From Oryzomicrobium sp. (GTDB lineage Bacteria; Pseudomonadota; Gammaproteobacteria; Burkholderiales; Rhodocyclaceae): a DNA stretch of 64,000 nt. A program made the translations under genes and the position numbers. Each line of letters begins with the position of its first letter. The stretch's first letter is position 1. The stretch is from NCBI RefSeq assembly GCF_021287045.1, contig NZ_JAJTBG010000001.1, positions 62,001-126,000 of the forward strand, read 5' to 3'. Positions 1-7,739 of the stretch are shown here, in pieces. Under the pieces are notes generated by a model that saw nothing but the letters and a program-made list of their open reading frames with translations, searched no databases and had not been told where the DNA came from.

Positions 1-72
1 CTTCGGAAGTTAAGCTCGTTCAACATCCTTCGGGGAAGACCGATGCCAGCATGCGCTTTAGGCCCCGGTCCG

Positions 73-88
73 GAGTCCCGAGGGACTC
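73..88 (-). other. Small hairpin in the leader of the leftward transcript
   Basis: A perfect inverted repeat, GAGTCCC-GA-GGGACTC, lies about 60 nt downstream of the start predicted from the promoter at 152-179. It would fold as a 6-7 bp stem in the leader of that transcript. I see no coding sequence I can support between this point and the left edge. An ATG at 26 on the minus strand would open only eight codons before the window ends. Confidence 0.4.
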
Positions 89-128
89 TCGACGTTGTGC
101 GGCGGCATCCGGAACGATCCCGGCGTGC

Positions 129-202
129 TGTTGCACCGCAACATGAGTGCCATTATAGGGATGCCCGTTCCGATGTCAACACTTTTTTGTTGCAGTGCAC
201 AA
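129..202 (-). promoter_or_regulatory. Strong leftward sigma-70 promoter with two similar dyads
   Basis: On the minus strand a consensus -35 TTGACA (174-179) and consensus -10 TATAAT (152-157) are separated by 16 bp. A perfect dyad TGTTGC-ACC-GCAACA (129-143) lies just downstream, over the expected start site, and a closely similar element TGTTGC-AGT-GCACAA (188-202) lies upstream of the -35. The transcript runs out of the left edge of the window, so the target is not visible. A promoter this close to consensus with paired TGC/GCA operators fits either a stable RNA gene or a PhaR-type phasin promoter. That assignment is inference. Confidence 0.75.
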
Positions 203-292
203 AATCGGGAATTGGCTTAAAAACAGGGTGTTGGCGCGGTGTAATTATCGTGCTTGCGCGTCGCCGCAGGACAGTCGGGTGATGCAGGGCGT

Positions 293-940
293 TCAGCGGT
301 CGGTGTTGACCGTGGGTGCGATCCGGAGCGGCGCACCATCGCTCTTAGCCGTGGCTGGGGCGGTGCCGGCGGCCTCACCTTTGCCCTTGGGCTGGATGAT
401 GGCGCGTACCCGGCCGCCCGGAGCGGCGGCGGTGGTGCCGGTGCTGGTGGGTTTGGCGCCGGGAGCGGAGGCCACCAGATATTGCTCGGTCAGGGCGTCG
501 TAGCGGATGTAGGGGCCGCGTACCTCGTCCTGGCCGGACTTGACCCAGGCGCGGATGAACAGCTCGGTGGTGTCGGTCTTGGCATCGTGCTCGATGCGCT
601 CGGCCTCGCCGTCGATCCATTCGTCCTTGCCCTCGCGCTTCTGGCGGAACTTGGCCAGCTTGCCGTTGAGGCCGTAGGCGACGCCCTTCTGGAAGCCGCT
701 CTCGTCCTGGGTCACCACCACCCGGTCGGCGAGCAGGCTCATGGTGCCCTGCACCAAGCGCACATTGCCTTCGAAGGTGTAGACCTTGCGCGCGTCGTCG
801 GCGCTGACCCGGTCGGCTTCCAGGTTGACGGGCTTCTCCTTGTCGGCCTTTTCGGCGCGGGCCGGGCCGGCGCCGAGAACGAAGGCCAAGGCCAGGGAGA
901 GGAGGAGGGCGGGGCGGGCGAAGTGGCGGGAGGGGGTCAT
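293..940 (-). CDS. lptA: LptA, periplasmic lipopolysaccharide bridge protein
   Basis: The 215-residue protein begins with a signal peptide (hydrophobic core about residues 10-25, AxA-type cleavage near PARAEK) followed by an OstA/LptA beta-jellyroll domain (about 35-155) with the typical EADRVSADD and TYEGNV-like start of the fold. LptA polymerises in the periplasm between LptC at the inner membrane and LptD at the outer membrane to carry LPS outward. The tail after residue 160 is low-complexity and Pro/Ala/Thr-rich, longer than in E. coli LptA. Its ATG overlaps the lptC stop (ATGA), so it is the last visible gene of the kdsD-kdsC-lptC-lptA run. lptB, normally next, is not in the 292 bases that remain. 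Confidence 0.93.
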   Translation of the reverse strand: MTPSRHFARPALLLSLALAFVLGAGPARAEKADKEKPVNLEADRVSADDARKVYTFEGNVRLVQGTMSLLADRVVVTQDESGFQKGVAYGLNGKLAKFRQKREGKDEWIDGEAERIEHDAKTDTTELFIRAWVKSGQDEVRGPYIRYDALTEQYLVASAPGAKPTSTGTTAAAPGGRVRAIIQPKGKGEAAGTAPATAKSDGAPLRIAPTVNTDR

Positions 941-1518
941 TTTTTATGGCGGCTTTCGAACTGGCCGGAAACCCGGGAATGAAGAGTGGACTGCATGGCG
1001 GCGCTGTCGATGTCGAAGCCGGTGCCGCTCAGGCGGGATGCGCCTTGGACGAAGCGCACGGGGCTGTCGGTGTGGGCCTTCTCGTCGTCGGGCAGGACCA
1101 GCAGGTCGGGAGCAAAGGCTTCCAGGGGCGGATTGCCCTTCTCGCCGTCGCGGATCAGGTGCACGTTGCCGGTGAGCTGGACTTCGCTGCCGTCGCTGTT
1201 GACCTGGCCGGTGTCGGAGCTCACCTGGGTGCGGGGCTTGCCCGGCACCAGGGTGGTGAGATGGGGGCGGGTCACGTCGGTGGTGTCGTCGTCCGGGTAG
1301 TGCTGCATCTTGTCGGCGACGAGGACGTGGTGGGGCAGGCCCTGGGGCGACAGCTTGGTGAGGGTGAAGTGCTCGATGCGGTAGTCCGGATCGTGGCGGA
1401 ACTTGCCGGTGCGGTCCGGTTCCGGCAGCTGGGTGGTCTGGGACAGCCACAGAGTGAGGCCGGCAAGCGCCGCCATCACACCGATGGGGAACAGCCCGGG
1501 GCCGAAGGAGGCTTTCAT
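937..1518 (-). CDS. lptC: LptC, inner-membrane LPS export protein
   Basis: This 193-residue protein has one N-terminal transmembrane segment (about residues 8-23) and a periplasmic LptC/YrbK domain of the OstA fold. LptC takes LPS from LptB2FG and passes it to LptA. I chose the ATG at 1518 because it overlaps the kdsC stop as ATGA and puts the membrane anchor at the N-terminus. An upstream in-frame start would add 28 Pro/Arg/Gly-rich residues that look like read-through of the kdsC frame. The stop overlaps the lptA start, so translation is probably coupled. Confidence 0.92.
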   Translation of the reverse strand: MKASFGPGLFPIGVMAALAGLTLWLSQTTQLPEPDRTGKFRHDPDYRIEHFTLTKLSPQGLPHHVLVADKMQHYPDDDTTDVTRPHLTTLVPGKPRTQVSSDTGQVNSDGSEVQLTGNVHLIRDGEKGNPPLEAFAPDLLVLPDDEKAHTDSPVRFVQGASRLSGTGFDIDSAAMQSTLHSRVSGQFESRHKK

Positions 1519-2048
1519 TGCGCCGCGCCGTCGGGGAAGGTCACCAGGTACGGGGCCAGGGCGGCCTCCAGCCGGTCCTGGGCGGCGAGCAGGTGGTCGC
1601 ACACTTCGCGCACGGCCCCTTCGCCGCCCTTCAGCTGGGTGGTCAGGGTGGCGTACTGCTTGACCACGGCGTGGCCGTTGGCCGGGGTGGCGGAAAAGCC
1701 GCAGGCGCGCATCACCGGCAGGTCCACCACGTCGTCGCCCATGTAGCCGGCCTCGGCGAAGGTCAGGCCGCGGCGCTTGAGCAGGTCGGCCATCACCGCG
1801 TGCTTGTCGTGCACCCCCTGGAAGAGCAGGTCGATGCCCAGGTTGTGGGCCCGGTGGGCGACGCAGTTGGAGCGGCGGCCGGTGATGATGGCCAGCTGTA
1901 CGCCGGCGCCGGCCAGCATCTTCAAGCCCTGGCCGTCCAGGGTGTGGAAGGCCTTGACCTCGCTGCCGTCGTCGGTGAAGTAGAGGCGGCCGTCGGTCAT
2001 GACGCCGTCGACGTCGAAGGCCATCAGTTTGAGGGTGGTGGCGGACAT
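1515..2048 (-). CDS. kdsC: 3-deoxy-D-manno-octulosonate 8-phosphate phosphatase KdsC
   Basis: This HAD-superfamily phosphatase (177 residues) hydrolyses Kdo-8-phosphate to Kdo for lipid A-core assembly. The motif I signature DVDGVMTD near the N-terminus carries the nucleophile and acid/base aspartates, ITGRRS is motif II, and GDDVVDLP is the motif III/IV acidic pair; the small C0-type cap is typical of KdsC. An ATG at 2048 gives the usual length. A TTG at 2066 overlapping the kdsD stop would add six residues and has a slightly better purine-rich upstream stretch, so the start is uncertain. It lies in an operon with kdsD, which acts earlier in the same pathway. Confidence 0.92.
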   Translation of the reverse strand: MSATTLKLMAFDVDGVMTDGRLYFTDDGSEVKAFHTLDGQGLKMLAGAGVQLAIITGRRSNCVAHRAHNLGIDLLFQGVHDKHAVMADLLKRRGLTFAEAGYMGDDVVDLPVMRACGFSATPANGHAVVKQYATLTTQLKGGEGAVREVCDHLLAAQDRLEAALAPYLVTFPDGAAQ

Positions 2049-2062
2049 GGGGAGGCGGGAAC

Positions 2063-3058
2063 TCAAATGACCTTGGCGCGGAACAGGTCGTGCATGTTCA
2101 GGGCGCCGAGGAGCTGGCCGTCCGGGGCGGTGACGATCAGCTGGTTGATGTGGTGCCGCTCCATCATCTCGACGGCTTCCACCGCCAGCTTTTCCGGACC
2201 GATGGTGCGGGGCGAGCGGGTCATCACGTCGGCGATGGCGACGCCGTTGAAATCGAGGCGTTTTTCGAAGGTGCGGCGCAGGTCGCCGTCGGTGAAGATG
2301 CCGAGCACACGCCGCTGCTCGTCCACCACCGCGGTCATGCCCAGGCCGCCTCGGGAGGCGGCGAGCACGGCTTCGGCCAGGGTGGCGGCGGGGCCGATGG
2401 CGGGAACGGCCTCGGCCGGGCGCATCACGTCGCGCACGTGGGTGAGCAGGCGGCGACCCAGGGTGCCGCCGGGGTGGGAGCGGGCGAAATCCTCGGGACC
2501 GAAGCCCCGGGCGTCGAGCACGGCCACGGCCAGGGCGTCGCCCAGGGCCAGGGCGGCGGTGGTGCTGGCGGTGGGGGCCAGCCCCAGGGGGCAGGCTTCC
2601 TGGGCCACGGCGGCATCCAGGTGCACGTCGGCCTGGCGGGCCAGGGACGAGGCTGGGTTGCCGGTCATGGCGATCAGCTTGGCGCCCTGGCGCTTGAGGA
2701 TGGGGACGATGCGCACCAGTTCCTCGGACTCGCCGGAGTTAGACAGGGCGATCACCACGTCGTCGCCGGTGATCATGCCCAGGTCGCCGTGGCTGGCCTC
2801 GGCGGGGTGCACGAAATAGGCGGGGGTGCCGGTGCTGGCGAAAGTGGCGGCGATCTTGCGGCCGATGTGGCCGGATTTGCCCATGCCCGAGACGATCAGG
2901 CGCCCCCGGCAGGCCAGCACTAGATTCACCGCGGCGAGGAAGGTGCCGTCGATGCGGCCGATCAAGGCCGTGACCGCCTCGGCCTCGATGCGCAGCACCT
3001 CGCGGGCCAGTTCGAGGGCCTGGGGCGTCGCGGTGGCGGCGGGCGATGCGGAGGTCAT
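2063..3058 (-). CDS. kdsD: Arabinose-5-phosphate isomerase KdsD
   Basis: The enzyme interconverts ribulose-5-phosphate and arabinose-5-phosphate, the first step toward Kdo. The 331-residue protein has an SIS sugar-isomerase domain (about residues 35-170, with GMGKSGHIG and SNSGESEE phosphosugar motifs and the HGDLGM loop) followed by two CBS domains (about 205-331), the standard architecture and length. The ATG at 3058 is chosen because upstream extension would run through the promoter region and adds non-conserved residues. It heads the Kdo/LPS-transport run and is transcribed divergently from the antiporter at 3187. Confidence 0.94.
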   Translation of the reverse strand: MTSASPAATATPQALELAREVLRIEAEAVTALIGRIDGTFLAAVNLVLACRGRLIVSGMGKSGHIGRKIAATFASTGTPAYFVHPAEASHGDLGMITGDDVVIALSNSGESEELVRIVPILKRQGAKLIAMTGNPASSLARQADVHLDAAVAQEACPLGLAPTASTTAALALGDALAVAVLDARGFGPEDFARSHPGGTLGRRLLTHVRDVMRPAEAVPAIGPAATLAEAVLAASRGGLGMTAVVDEQRRVLGIFTDGDLRRTFEKRLDFNGVAIADVMTRSPRTIGPEKLAVEAVEMMERHHINQLIVTAPDGQLLGALNMHDLFRAKVI

Positions 3059-3095
3059 TGGGGCAATCGGGAAGCTGCGGTTATGATTGACGCAA

Positions 3096-3104
3096 ATTAT
3101 ACCA
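3096..3104 (-). promoter_or_regulatory. Extended -10 promoter for kdsD
   Basis: On the minus strand the sequence TGG-TATAAT is a perfect -10 with an extended TGn element, 38 bp before the kdsD ATG. No good -35 is visible, which is normal for an extended -10 promoter. It would start the kdsD-kdsC-lptC-lptA transcript near 3089. Confidence 0.6.
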
Positions 3105-3186
3105 CTCCACCCCGTCCGGCCTTGCGTGGGCCGGGGTTCGCGACCGCGCGGGGCAGCCGGAGCCCTTTTCCCCAACTCCCCTGGCC

Positions 3187-5154
3187 ATGAACCTCCTGCC
3201 CGTCACCATCCTCCTGCTTGCCGCCAGCGTGGTGGCCGTGGCCCTGTTCCGCCGCTTCCAGCTGCCGCCGGTGCTGGGCTACCTGGTGGTGGGCACCCTG
3301 GTCGGCCCCCACGCCTTCGGCCTGTTGCGCGACGTGGCCAGCGTGCAGCACCTGGCCGAATTCGGCGTGGTGTTCCTGATGTTCTCGATCGGGCTGGAAT
3401 TCTCCCTGCCCAAGCTGCATGCCATGCGCCAGGTGGTGTTCGGCCTGGGCTCGGCCCAGGTCCTGGGCGTGATGGCGGCGGTGCTGCTGATCTGCCTGGC
3501 GGCCGGGTTGACCTGGCAGGCCGGCATCGCCCTGGGCGGTATCGTCGCCATGTCGTCCACCGCCGTGTTGTCCAAGCTGCTGGCCGAGCGCCTCGAGCTG
3601 GATTCGCCCCACGGCCGCCAGGTGATTGGGGTGCTGTTGTTCCAGGATCTGGCGGTGGTGCCCCTGCTGATCCTGATCCCCGCCTTCGCCGAGCCGGCCG
3701 GCGAGATGCTGCGCACCCTGGGGCTGGCGGCGCTAAAAGCGGTGTTCGTGCTGACCCTGGTGCTTTATCTGGGGCAGAAGCTGATGCGCCGCCTGTTCTA
3801 CGTGGTGGCCCGGCGCCAGTCCGCCGAACTGTTCGTGCTCAACGTGCTGCTGGTGACCCTGGGCCTGTCCTACGTCACCGAGCTGGCCGGCCTATCCCTG
3901 GCCCTGGGGGCCTTCGTCGCCGGCATGCTGATCTCCGAGACCGAGTTCCGCCACCAGGTGGACGAGGACATCAAGCCCTTCCGCGACGTGCTGATGGGCC
4001 TCTTCTTCGTCACCGTGGGGATGCTGCTCGATCCGCACACCGTGCTCGACTACTTCCCCTGGGTGCTGCTCGCCCTGGTGCTCCTGCTCCTGGGCAAGTT
4101 CGCCCTGGTGGCGGGGTTGTCGCGGCTGATGGGCGCCTCCCCGGGCACGGCCCTGCGCAGCGGGCTGTGGCTGGCGGCAGGGGGCGAGTTCGGCTTCGTA
4201 CTGATCTCCCTCACCGGCAACCAGCCCCTGATGCCCATGGAAGTGCTCCAGGTGGTGCTGGCCGCCCTGGTGCTGTCGATGCTGGCGGCGCCCCTGATCG
4301 TCCATTACAGCGAGCGCATCGTGATGCGCCTGGCCACCAGCGAATGGATGCTGCGCTCGATGCAGTTGACCCGCATCGCCGCCCAGACCATGGCCACCGA
4401 CCGCCACGTGCTGATCTGCGGCTTCGGCCGTTCCGGCCAGCACCTGGCCCGCTTCCTCGCCCGGGAAGGGTTTTCCTACGTGGCCCTGGACCTGGACCCG
4501 GAGCACGTACGCGAGGCGGTGACGGCCGGCGAGTCGGCGGTCTACGGTGACGCGACGCGCAAGGAAACCCTGGTGGCGGCCGGTCTCTCCCGGGCCCAGG
4601 TGCTGGTGGTGACCTTCAACGACACCCCGTCGGCCGAGCGCATCTTGCACCATGTCCAGCAACTCCGGCCGGACCTGCCGGTGGTGGTGCGTACCGCCGA
4701 CGAGCGGGACCTGGAGCGTCTCGCCAAGGCTGGCGCCGCCGAGGTGGTGCCGGACGTGATGGAAGCCACCTTGATGCTGGCATCCCACGCCCTGGTGCTG
4801 CTCGGGGTGCCCCTCAACCGGGTACTGCGCCGCCTGCGCGAGACCCGCAGTGAACGCTACCGGTTGCTGCGCGGCTTCTTCCACGGCCTGACCGAGCGGG
4901 CCGACGACAGTCCGGACATCCAGGCGCCCCGATTGCACTCGGTGCTGCTCACCGAGCAGGCCCACGGGGTGGGGCGCAGCATCGAGGAGCTGGGCCTGGA
5001 CCAGATGCGCATCGAGGTCAGCGCCGTGCGCCGGCGCGGCATCACCGGGGTCGAGCCGGCTCCGGACATGCGTTTTCAGGCCGGCGATGTGGTGGTGCTG
5101 CTGGGCGGCCAGTACGAGGTGAGTGCCGCCGAGACTCGCCTGCTCAAGGGCTGA
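3187..5154 (+). CDS. CPA2-family monovalent cation:proton antiporter (KefB/YbaL type)
   Basis: This 655-residue inner-membrane protein has about twelve to thirteen hydrophobic segments in residues 1-385 (Na+/H+ exchanger fold), a cytoplasmic TrkA-N/RCK domain (about 405-530) starting with the nucleotide-binding motif GFGRSG, and a TrkA-C domain (about 570-655). The family moves K+ or Na+ against protons under control of a nucleotide or glutathione adduct bound to the RCK domain. Domain order matches E. coli KefB/KefC/YbaL, but I cannot tell which ion it carries. No KefF/KefG-type ancillary flavoprotein is adjacent. It is divergent from kdsD, a pairing common in betaproteobacteria. Confidence 0.85.
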   Translation: MNLLPVTILLLAASVVAVALFRRFQLPPVLGYLVVGTLVGPHAFGLLRDVASVQHLAEFGVVFLMFSIGLEFSLPKLHAMRQVVFGLGSAQVLGVMAAVLLICLAAGLTWQAGIALGGIVAMSSTAVLSKLLAERLELDSPHGRQVIGVLLFQDLAVVPLLILIPAFAEPAGEMLRTLGLAALKAVFVLTLVLYLGQKLMRRLFYVVARRQSAELFVLNVLLVTLGLSYVTELAGLSLALGAFVAGMLISETEFRHQVDEDIKPFRDVLMGLFFVTVGMLLDPHTVLDYFPWVLLALVLLLLGKFALVAGLSRLMGASPGTALRSGLWLAAGGEFGFVLISLTGNQPLMPMEVLQVVLAALVLSMLAAPLIVHYSERIVMRLATSEWMLRSMQLTRIAAQTMATDRHVLICGFGRSGQHLARFLAREGFSYVALDLDPEHVREAVTAGESAVYGDATRKETLVAAGLSRAQVLVVTFNDTPSAERILHHVQQLRPDLPVVVRTADERDLERLAKAGAAEVVPDVMEATLMLASHALVLLGVPLNRVLRRLRETRSERYRLLRGFFHGLTERADDSPDIQAPRLHSVLLTEQAHGVGRSIEELGLDQMRIEVSAVRRRGITGVEPAPDMRFQAGDVVVLLGGQYEVSAAETRLLKG

Positions 5155-5186
5155 TAGGGCGGGGCCGAGGGACGATCGGGGCAGGG

Positions 5187-5867
5187 TCAGAACGCCGCGC
5201 AGACGGTGTAGGTCTGGTCGTCCTGTAGCGCCGCCGCCGAGACGGCGGCCTGGGTCAGGCTGGCGGCCGAGATGGTGCCGGCGGTGGCCCGCACCGAACC
5301 GGTATGGGTGGCCCCGTCGTCCATGGTGACGTCGATCTGCCGGGCGAACTTGCCCTGGATGCCGGAAGAACAGACGAAGAACGAGCCGCTCATGCCCGTG
5401 ATCGGCGGTGTGCTCTGCACGCCCAGGCGGCCGCCGTCGGCGTTGGTGGGCAGCACGTCCCGGGGTGCGGCGAAGTTGGTGCTGCCGGCGGCCAGGTTGG
5501 CGAGCCGGATGTGCTGCCACAGGGCCACGCTTTCGTCGCTGGCCGATTCCGAATTGAAGGCACCTTCGATCCGGCCGTTGCCGGAGGTACCGCCGCCCTG
5601 GGCGGCGGGGTCGAGCAGGGCCACGCCGGCCGAGACGGCGCTGCCGCCCAGGTGGGCCGTGGCCTGGCGGTCGTCCCCGGGCAGGGCGCGGAACTTGTCC
5701 TGGTAGCTGTAGATGAAGACCGGCACGGTGCGGAAATCGTTGACGAAGTTCTTCACCTTGGCGCTGTTGATCAGCTCCTGGCCCTTCAGGACACCGCCCA
5801 GCAAGAGGCCGATGATGACCAGCACGATGGCGATTTCCACCAGGGTGAAACCACGCTGCTGCTGCAT
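5187..5867 (-). CDS. Type IV prepilin-like protein
   Basis: The 226-residue product has a classic class III prepilin leader: five polar residues, then G/FTLVE, with Glu at mature position 5 and a hydrophobic helix. After processing it would be inserted in the inner membrane and be able to polymerise. Beyond the helix it shares with the prepilin at 7740 the pattern VNDxxxxxxxxxxxxxxxxxxLPGD, so the two are paralogues. Two cysteines near the C-terminus (FVCSS and YTVCAAF) could form the usual disulfide loop. It is encoded opposite to the pilus operon and separated from it by the adenylate cyclase gene, so it may be an alternative or minor pilin. Confidence 0.85.
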   Translation of the reverse strand: MQQQRGFTLVEIAIVLVIIGLLLGGVLKGQELINSAKVKNFVNDFRTVPVFIYSYQDKFRALPGDDRQATAHLGGSAVSAGVALLDPAAQGGGTSGNGRIEGAFNSESASDESVALWQHIRLANLAAGSTNFAAPRDVLPTNADGGRLGVQSTPPITGMSGSFFVCSSGIQGKFARQIDVTMDDGATHTGSVRATAGTISAASLTQAAVSAAALQDDQTYTVCAAF

Positions 5868-5955
5868 GGGGCGACCTCCCGACGGTTGGGCGGCCCGTCG
5901 GGCGGACCAGGCCCTAGGTTTGCAGGCGAGGAAATGGGTCGGGGGATTATCTATC

Positions 5956-5992
5956 GGGCGCTGAAAAATGTGAATGTCATTTTTTGGCGCCC
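5956..5992. repeat. 37-bp inverted repeat between cyclase and prepilin genes
   Basis: Arms GGGCGC (5956-5961) and GCGCCC (5987-5992) enclose a second complementary A/T stretch, so almost the whole 37 bases can fold into one hairpin with a 7-nt loop. The stem lacks a T-run on its 3' side in either direction, so it is not a standard intrinsic terminator. It sits downstream of the cyclase stop and upstream of the 5867 prepilin start, so it could be a processing or mRNA-stability element or an operator. Confidence 0.5.
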
Positions 5993-6012
5993 GGCGGGCC
6001 GTGCCTGGAGTG

Positions 6013-7338
6013 TCAGGCCCGCTGCGGGGCGGGTTCGGCGCTGCCGTTGTCTTCCGGGCGGGCCGCCTGGCGGCCGAGCAGGCGGTAGATCACCGTGTCG
6101 CCCTTGCCCTTGAGGGGCAGGGTCAGGGGCGGGGTGAAGTCGAAGCGGTCGCGCAGGCGTTGGTAGGTTGCCTCGTCCACCTGAATCATGCCGGGCTGGC
6201 CTTCGCCGGTGATGCGGCTGGCCGTGTTCACCGTGTCGCCCCACAGGTCGTAGATGAACTTGTTCTTGCCCACCACCCCGGCCACCACCGGACCGGTGCC
6301 GATGCCGATGCGCACGTCCAGGTGGCGCCGGTTCACGTCGAAATCCCGGTGCAGCAGGTCGCGCATGGCCAGGGCCAGGTCGGCGATGGCCGCCGTGTAG
6401 TCGGGGCGCAGGCCCTCGGCGAGACTGTTGCCCTCGTCCAGCCCGCCGGCGGCCATGTAAGCGTCGCCGATGGTCTTGATCTTCTCCAGCCCGTACTGCT
6501 GGGCCAGTTCGTCGAAGGTGGAGAAGATGCGGTTGAGCATCGAGAACACCTGCTGGGGCGACAGCCCCTCGGCCACGTGGGTGAAGTTCACGATGTCGGC
6601 GAACATCACCGAGACGTCGGCGAAGCCGTCGGCGATGGTTTGGTTGCCCCGCTTCAGCCGCTCGGCGATGGGGCCGGGCAGGACGTTGAGCAGCAGCCGC
6701 TCGGAACGGTCCTGTTCGGCCTGGAGCAGGCGGTGGGCATCTTCCAGGCGCTGCTGGGTCCGCTCCCGCTCGACGGAGGCGAAGCGCAGCAGCAGGAAGA
6801 CCAGGGCGGAAACCGCGATCAGGTTGAGGGTGAAGAACAGCCCGCTGACCTCGGCCGGCACCGCGTGGGCATGGCCGGCCAGGGCGTAGTCCACCACGCC
6901 GGAGATCAGGATGAGCGCCAGGTAGGCCGCGAACCAGGCGACGGACTGGCCCACGCCCACCAGCATGATGGCGCCTACCGGCGCCAGCACGCCCCATAGG
7001 CAGAGGCCGGAGGCGGCGACGAACGACCCCATGCCCCATTGGGCCGCGAATGGCATCACCAGGAAAAAGCCCAGCTGGACATTGCGGAATAGGACGAGGT
7101 TGCCACCCTTCAGGTAGCCCAGCAGGTTGACCGCCAGCAGCAGGTTGAAGACCACTGGCAACAGGGCGGAAAAGCGGACCCCGAGCAGCCAGTAGAGGCC
7201 GTACCAGACCACGGAGACACCTCCGGCCAATCCAGTAGCCAGGAGCAATAGCCCTTTTGTGCGCGGCATTTCCTGGGACTTCAGGGGGGAGGCTTCGGTC
7301 TGGGGTAATAAATCGAGTAAGCCGGGCAATGAGGACAT
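6013..7338 (-). CDS. Membrane-anchored class III adenylate/guanylate cyclase
   Basis: This 441-residue protein has an N-terminal membrane domain with about six hydrophobic segments (residues 27-187), a short linker helix rich in Glu/Arg/Gln, and a C-terminal class III cyclase domain (about 235-425). The two metal-binding aspartates are present (FADIVNFT, D248, and TIGDAYMAAGG, D292), as is the WGDTVNTASRI motif, so it should be active, most likely making cAMP. The ATG at 7338 is chosen; an upstream ATG adds 20 poorly conserved residues. It lies between two prepilin genes on the strand of the 5867 prepilin, so a role in pilus or surface signalling is an inference from position. Confidence 0.88.
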   Translation of the reverse strand: MSSLPGLLDLLPQTEASPLKSQEMPRTKGLLLLATGLAGGVSVVWYGLYWLLGVRFSALLPVVFNLLLAVNLLGYLKGGNLVLFRNVQLGFFLVMPFAAQWGMGSFVAASGLCLWGVLAPVGAIMLVGVGQSVAWFAAYLALILISGVVDYALAGHAHAVPAEVSGLFFTLNLIAVSALVFLLLRFASVERERTQQRLEDAHRLLQAEQDRSERLLLNVLPGPIAERLKRGNQTIADGFADVSVMFADIVNFTHVAEGLSPQQVFSMLNRIFSTFDELAQQYGLEKIKTIGDAYMAAGGLDEGNSLAEGLRPDYTAAIADLALAMRDLLHRDFDVNRRHLDVRIGIGTGPVVAGVVGKNKFIYDLWGDTVNTASRITGEGQPGMIQVDEATYQRLRDRFDFTPPLTLPLKGKGDTVIYRLLGRQAARPEDNGSAEPAPQRA

Positions 7339-7739
7339 GGGCGGGCGATCAGGAGAGACGGCAATTATTCGGTACCGAGGCCCCTGCGGTAAAGGCATGG
7401 GGCGATATTGAGTGTCGAACCCCTGGCAGGAGTGGAAGCGAGCGGAAGTTTGGCTGAAGGTGATATGCGCTGCCTACTCTGAACAGGTTATGAATAAAAG
7501 CAACGAGTTGGTCGATGTGAAAAAAGACACGGGATGACATCGGATTTGACGATGCGTTGACGCAAAAAAATCGTTGCAGCGGGCGAAAGGGACTGTCGTT
7601 TTGACGAAACGTTGACGCTCGCTTCCTATTCTTTCGGCCATCCGGGGCGGGGGCGTGCCTCGGCAGCGTCATGACGAATGCAATAGGTCAGGCGACTTCG
7701 ACCGGCCCACTCTTCAGAACCTTATTCGGGAGCAATTCC
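7339..7739. promoter_or_regulatory. Divergent intergenic region of the pilus locus with a repeated element
   Basis: No gene is supported here. It separates the leftward cyclase from the rightward pilus operon and is AT-richer than its surroundings. It contains two copies of a 19-bp element, TTTGACGA-NN-CGTTGACGC, at 7545-7563 and 7600-7618, identical except for the two central bases and spaced 55 bp start to start. Each contains TTGACG half-elements that could serve as a -35 or as a regulator site. No consensus -10 stands out downstream. Confidence 0.5.

Noticed and set aside
60-145. 28-codon ORF in the leader of the leftward transcript
   Set aside because: It starts essentially at the predicted transcription start and has no ribosome-binding site or composition signal.
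3087-4550. Long open frame overlapping the antiporter gene in another frame
   Set aside because: Its protein is Pro/Arg/Gly/Ala-rich without domain features and lies inside a clear membrane-protein gene, a shadow typical of GC-rich DNA.
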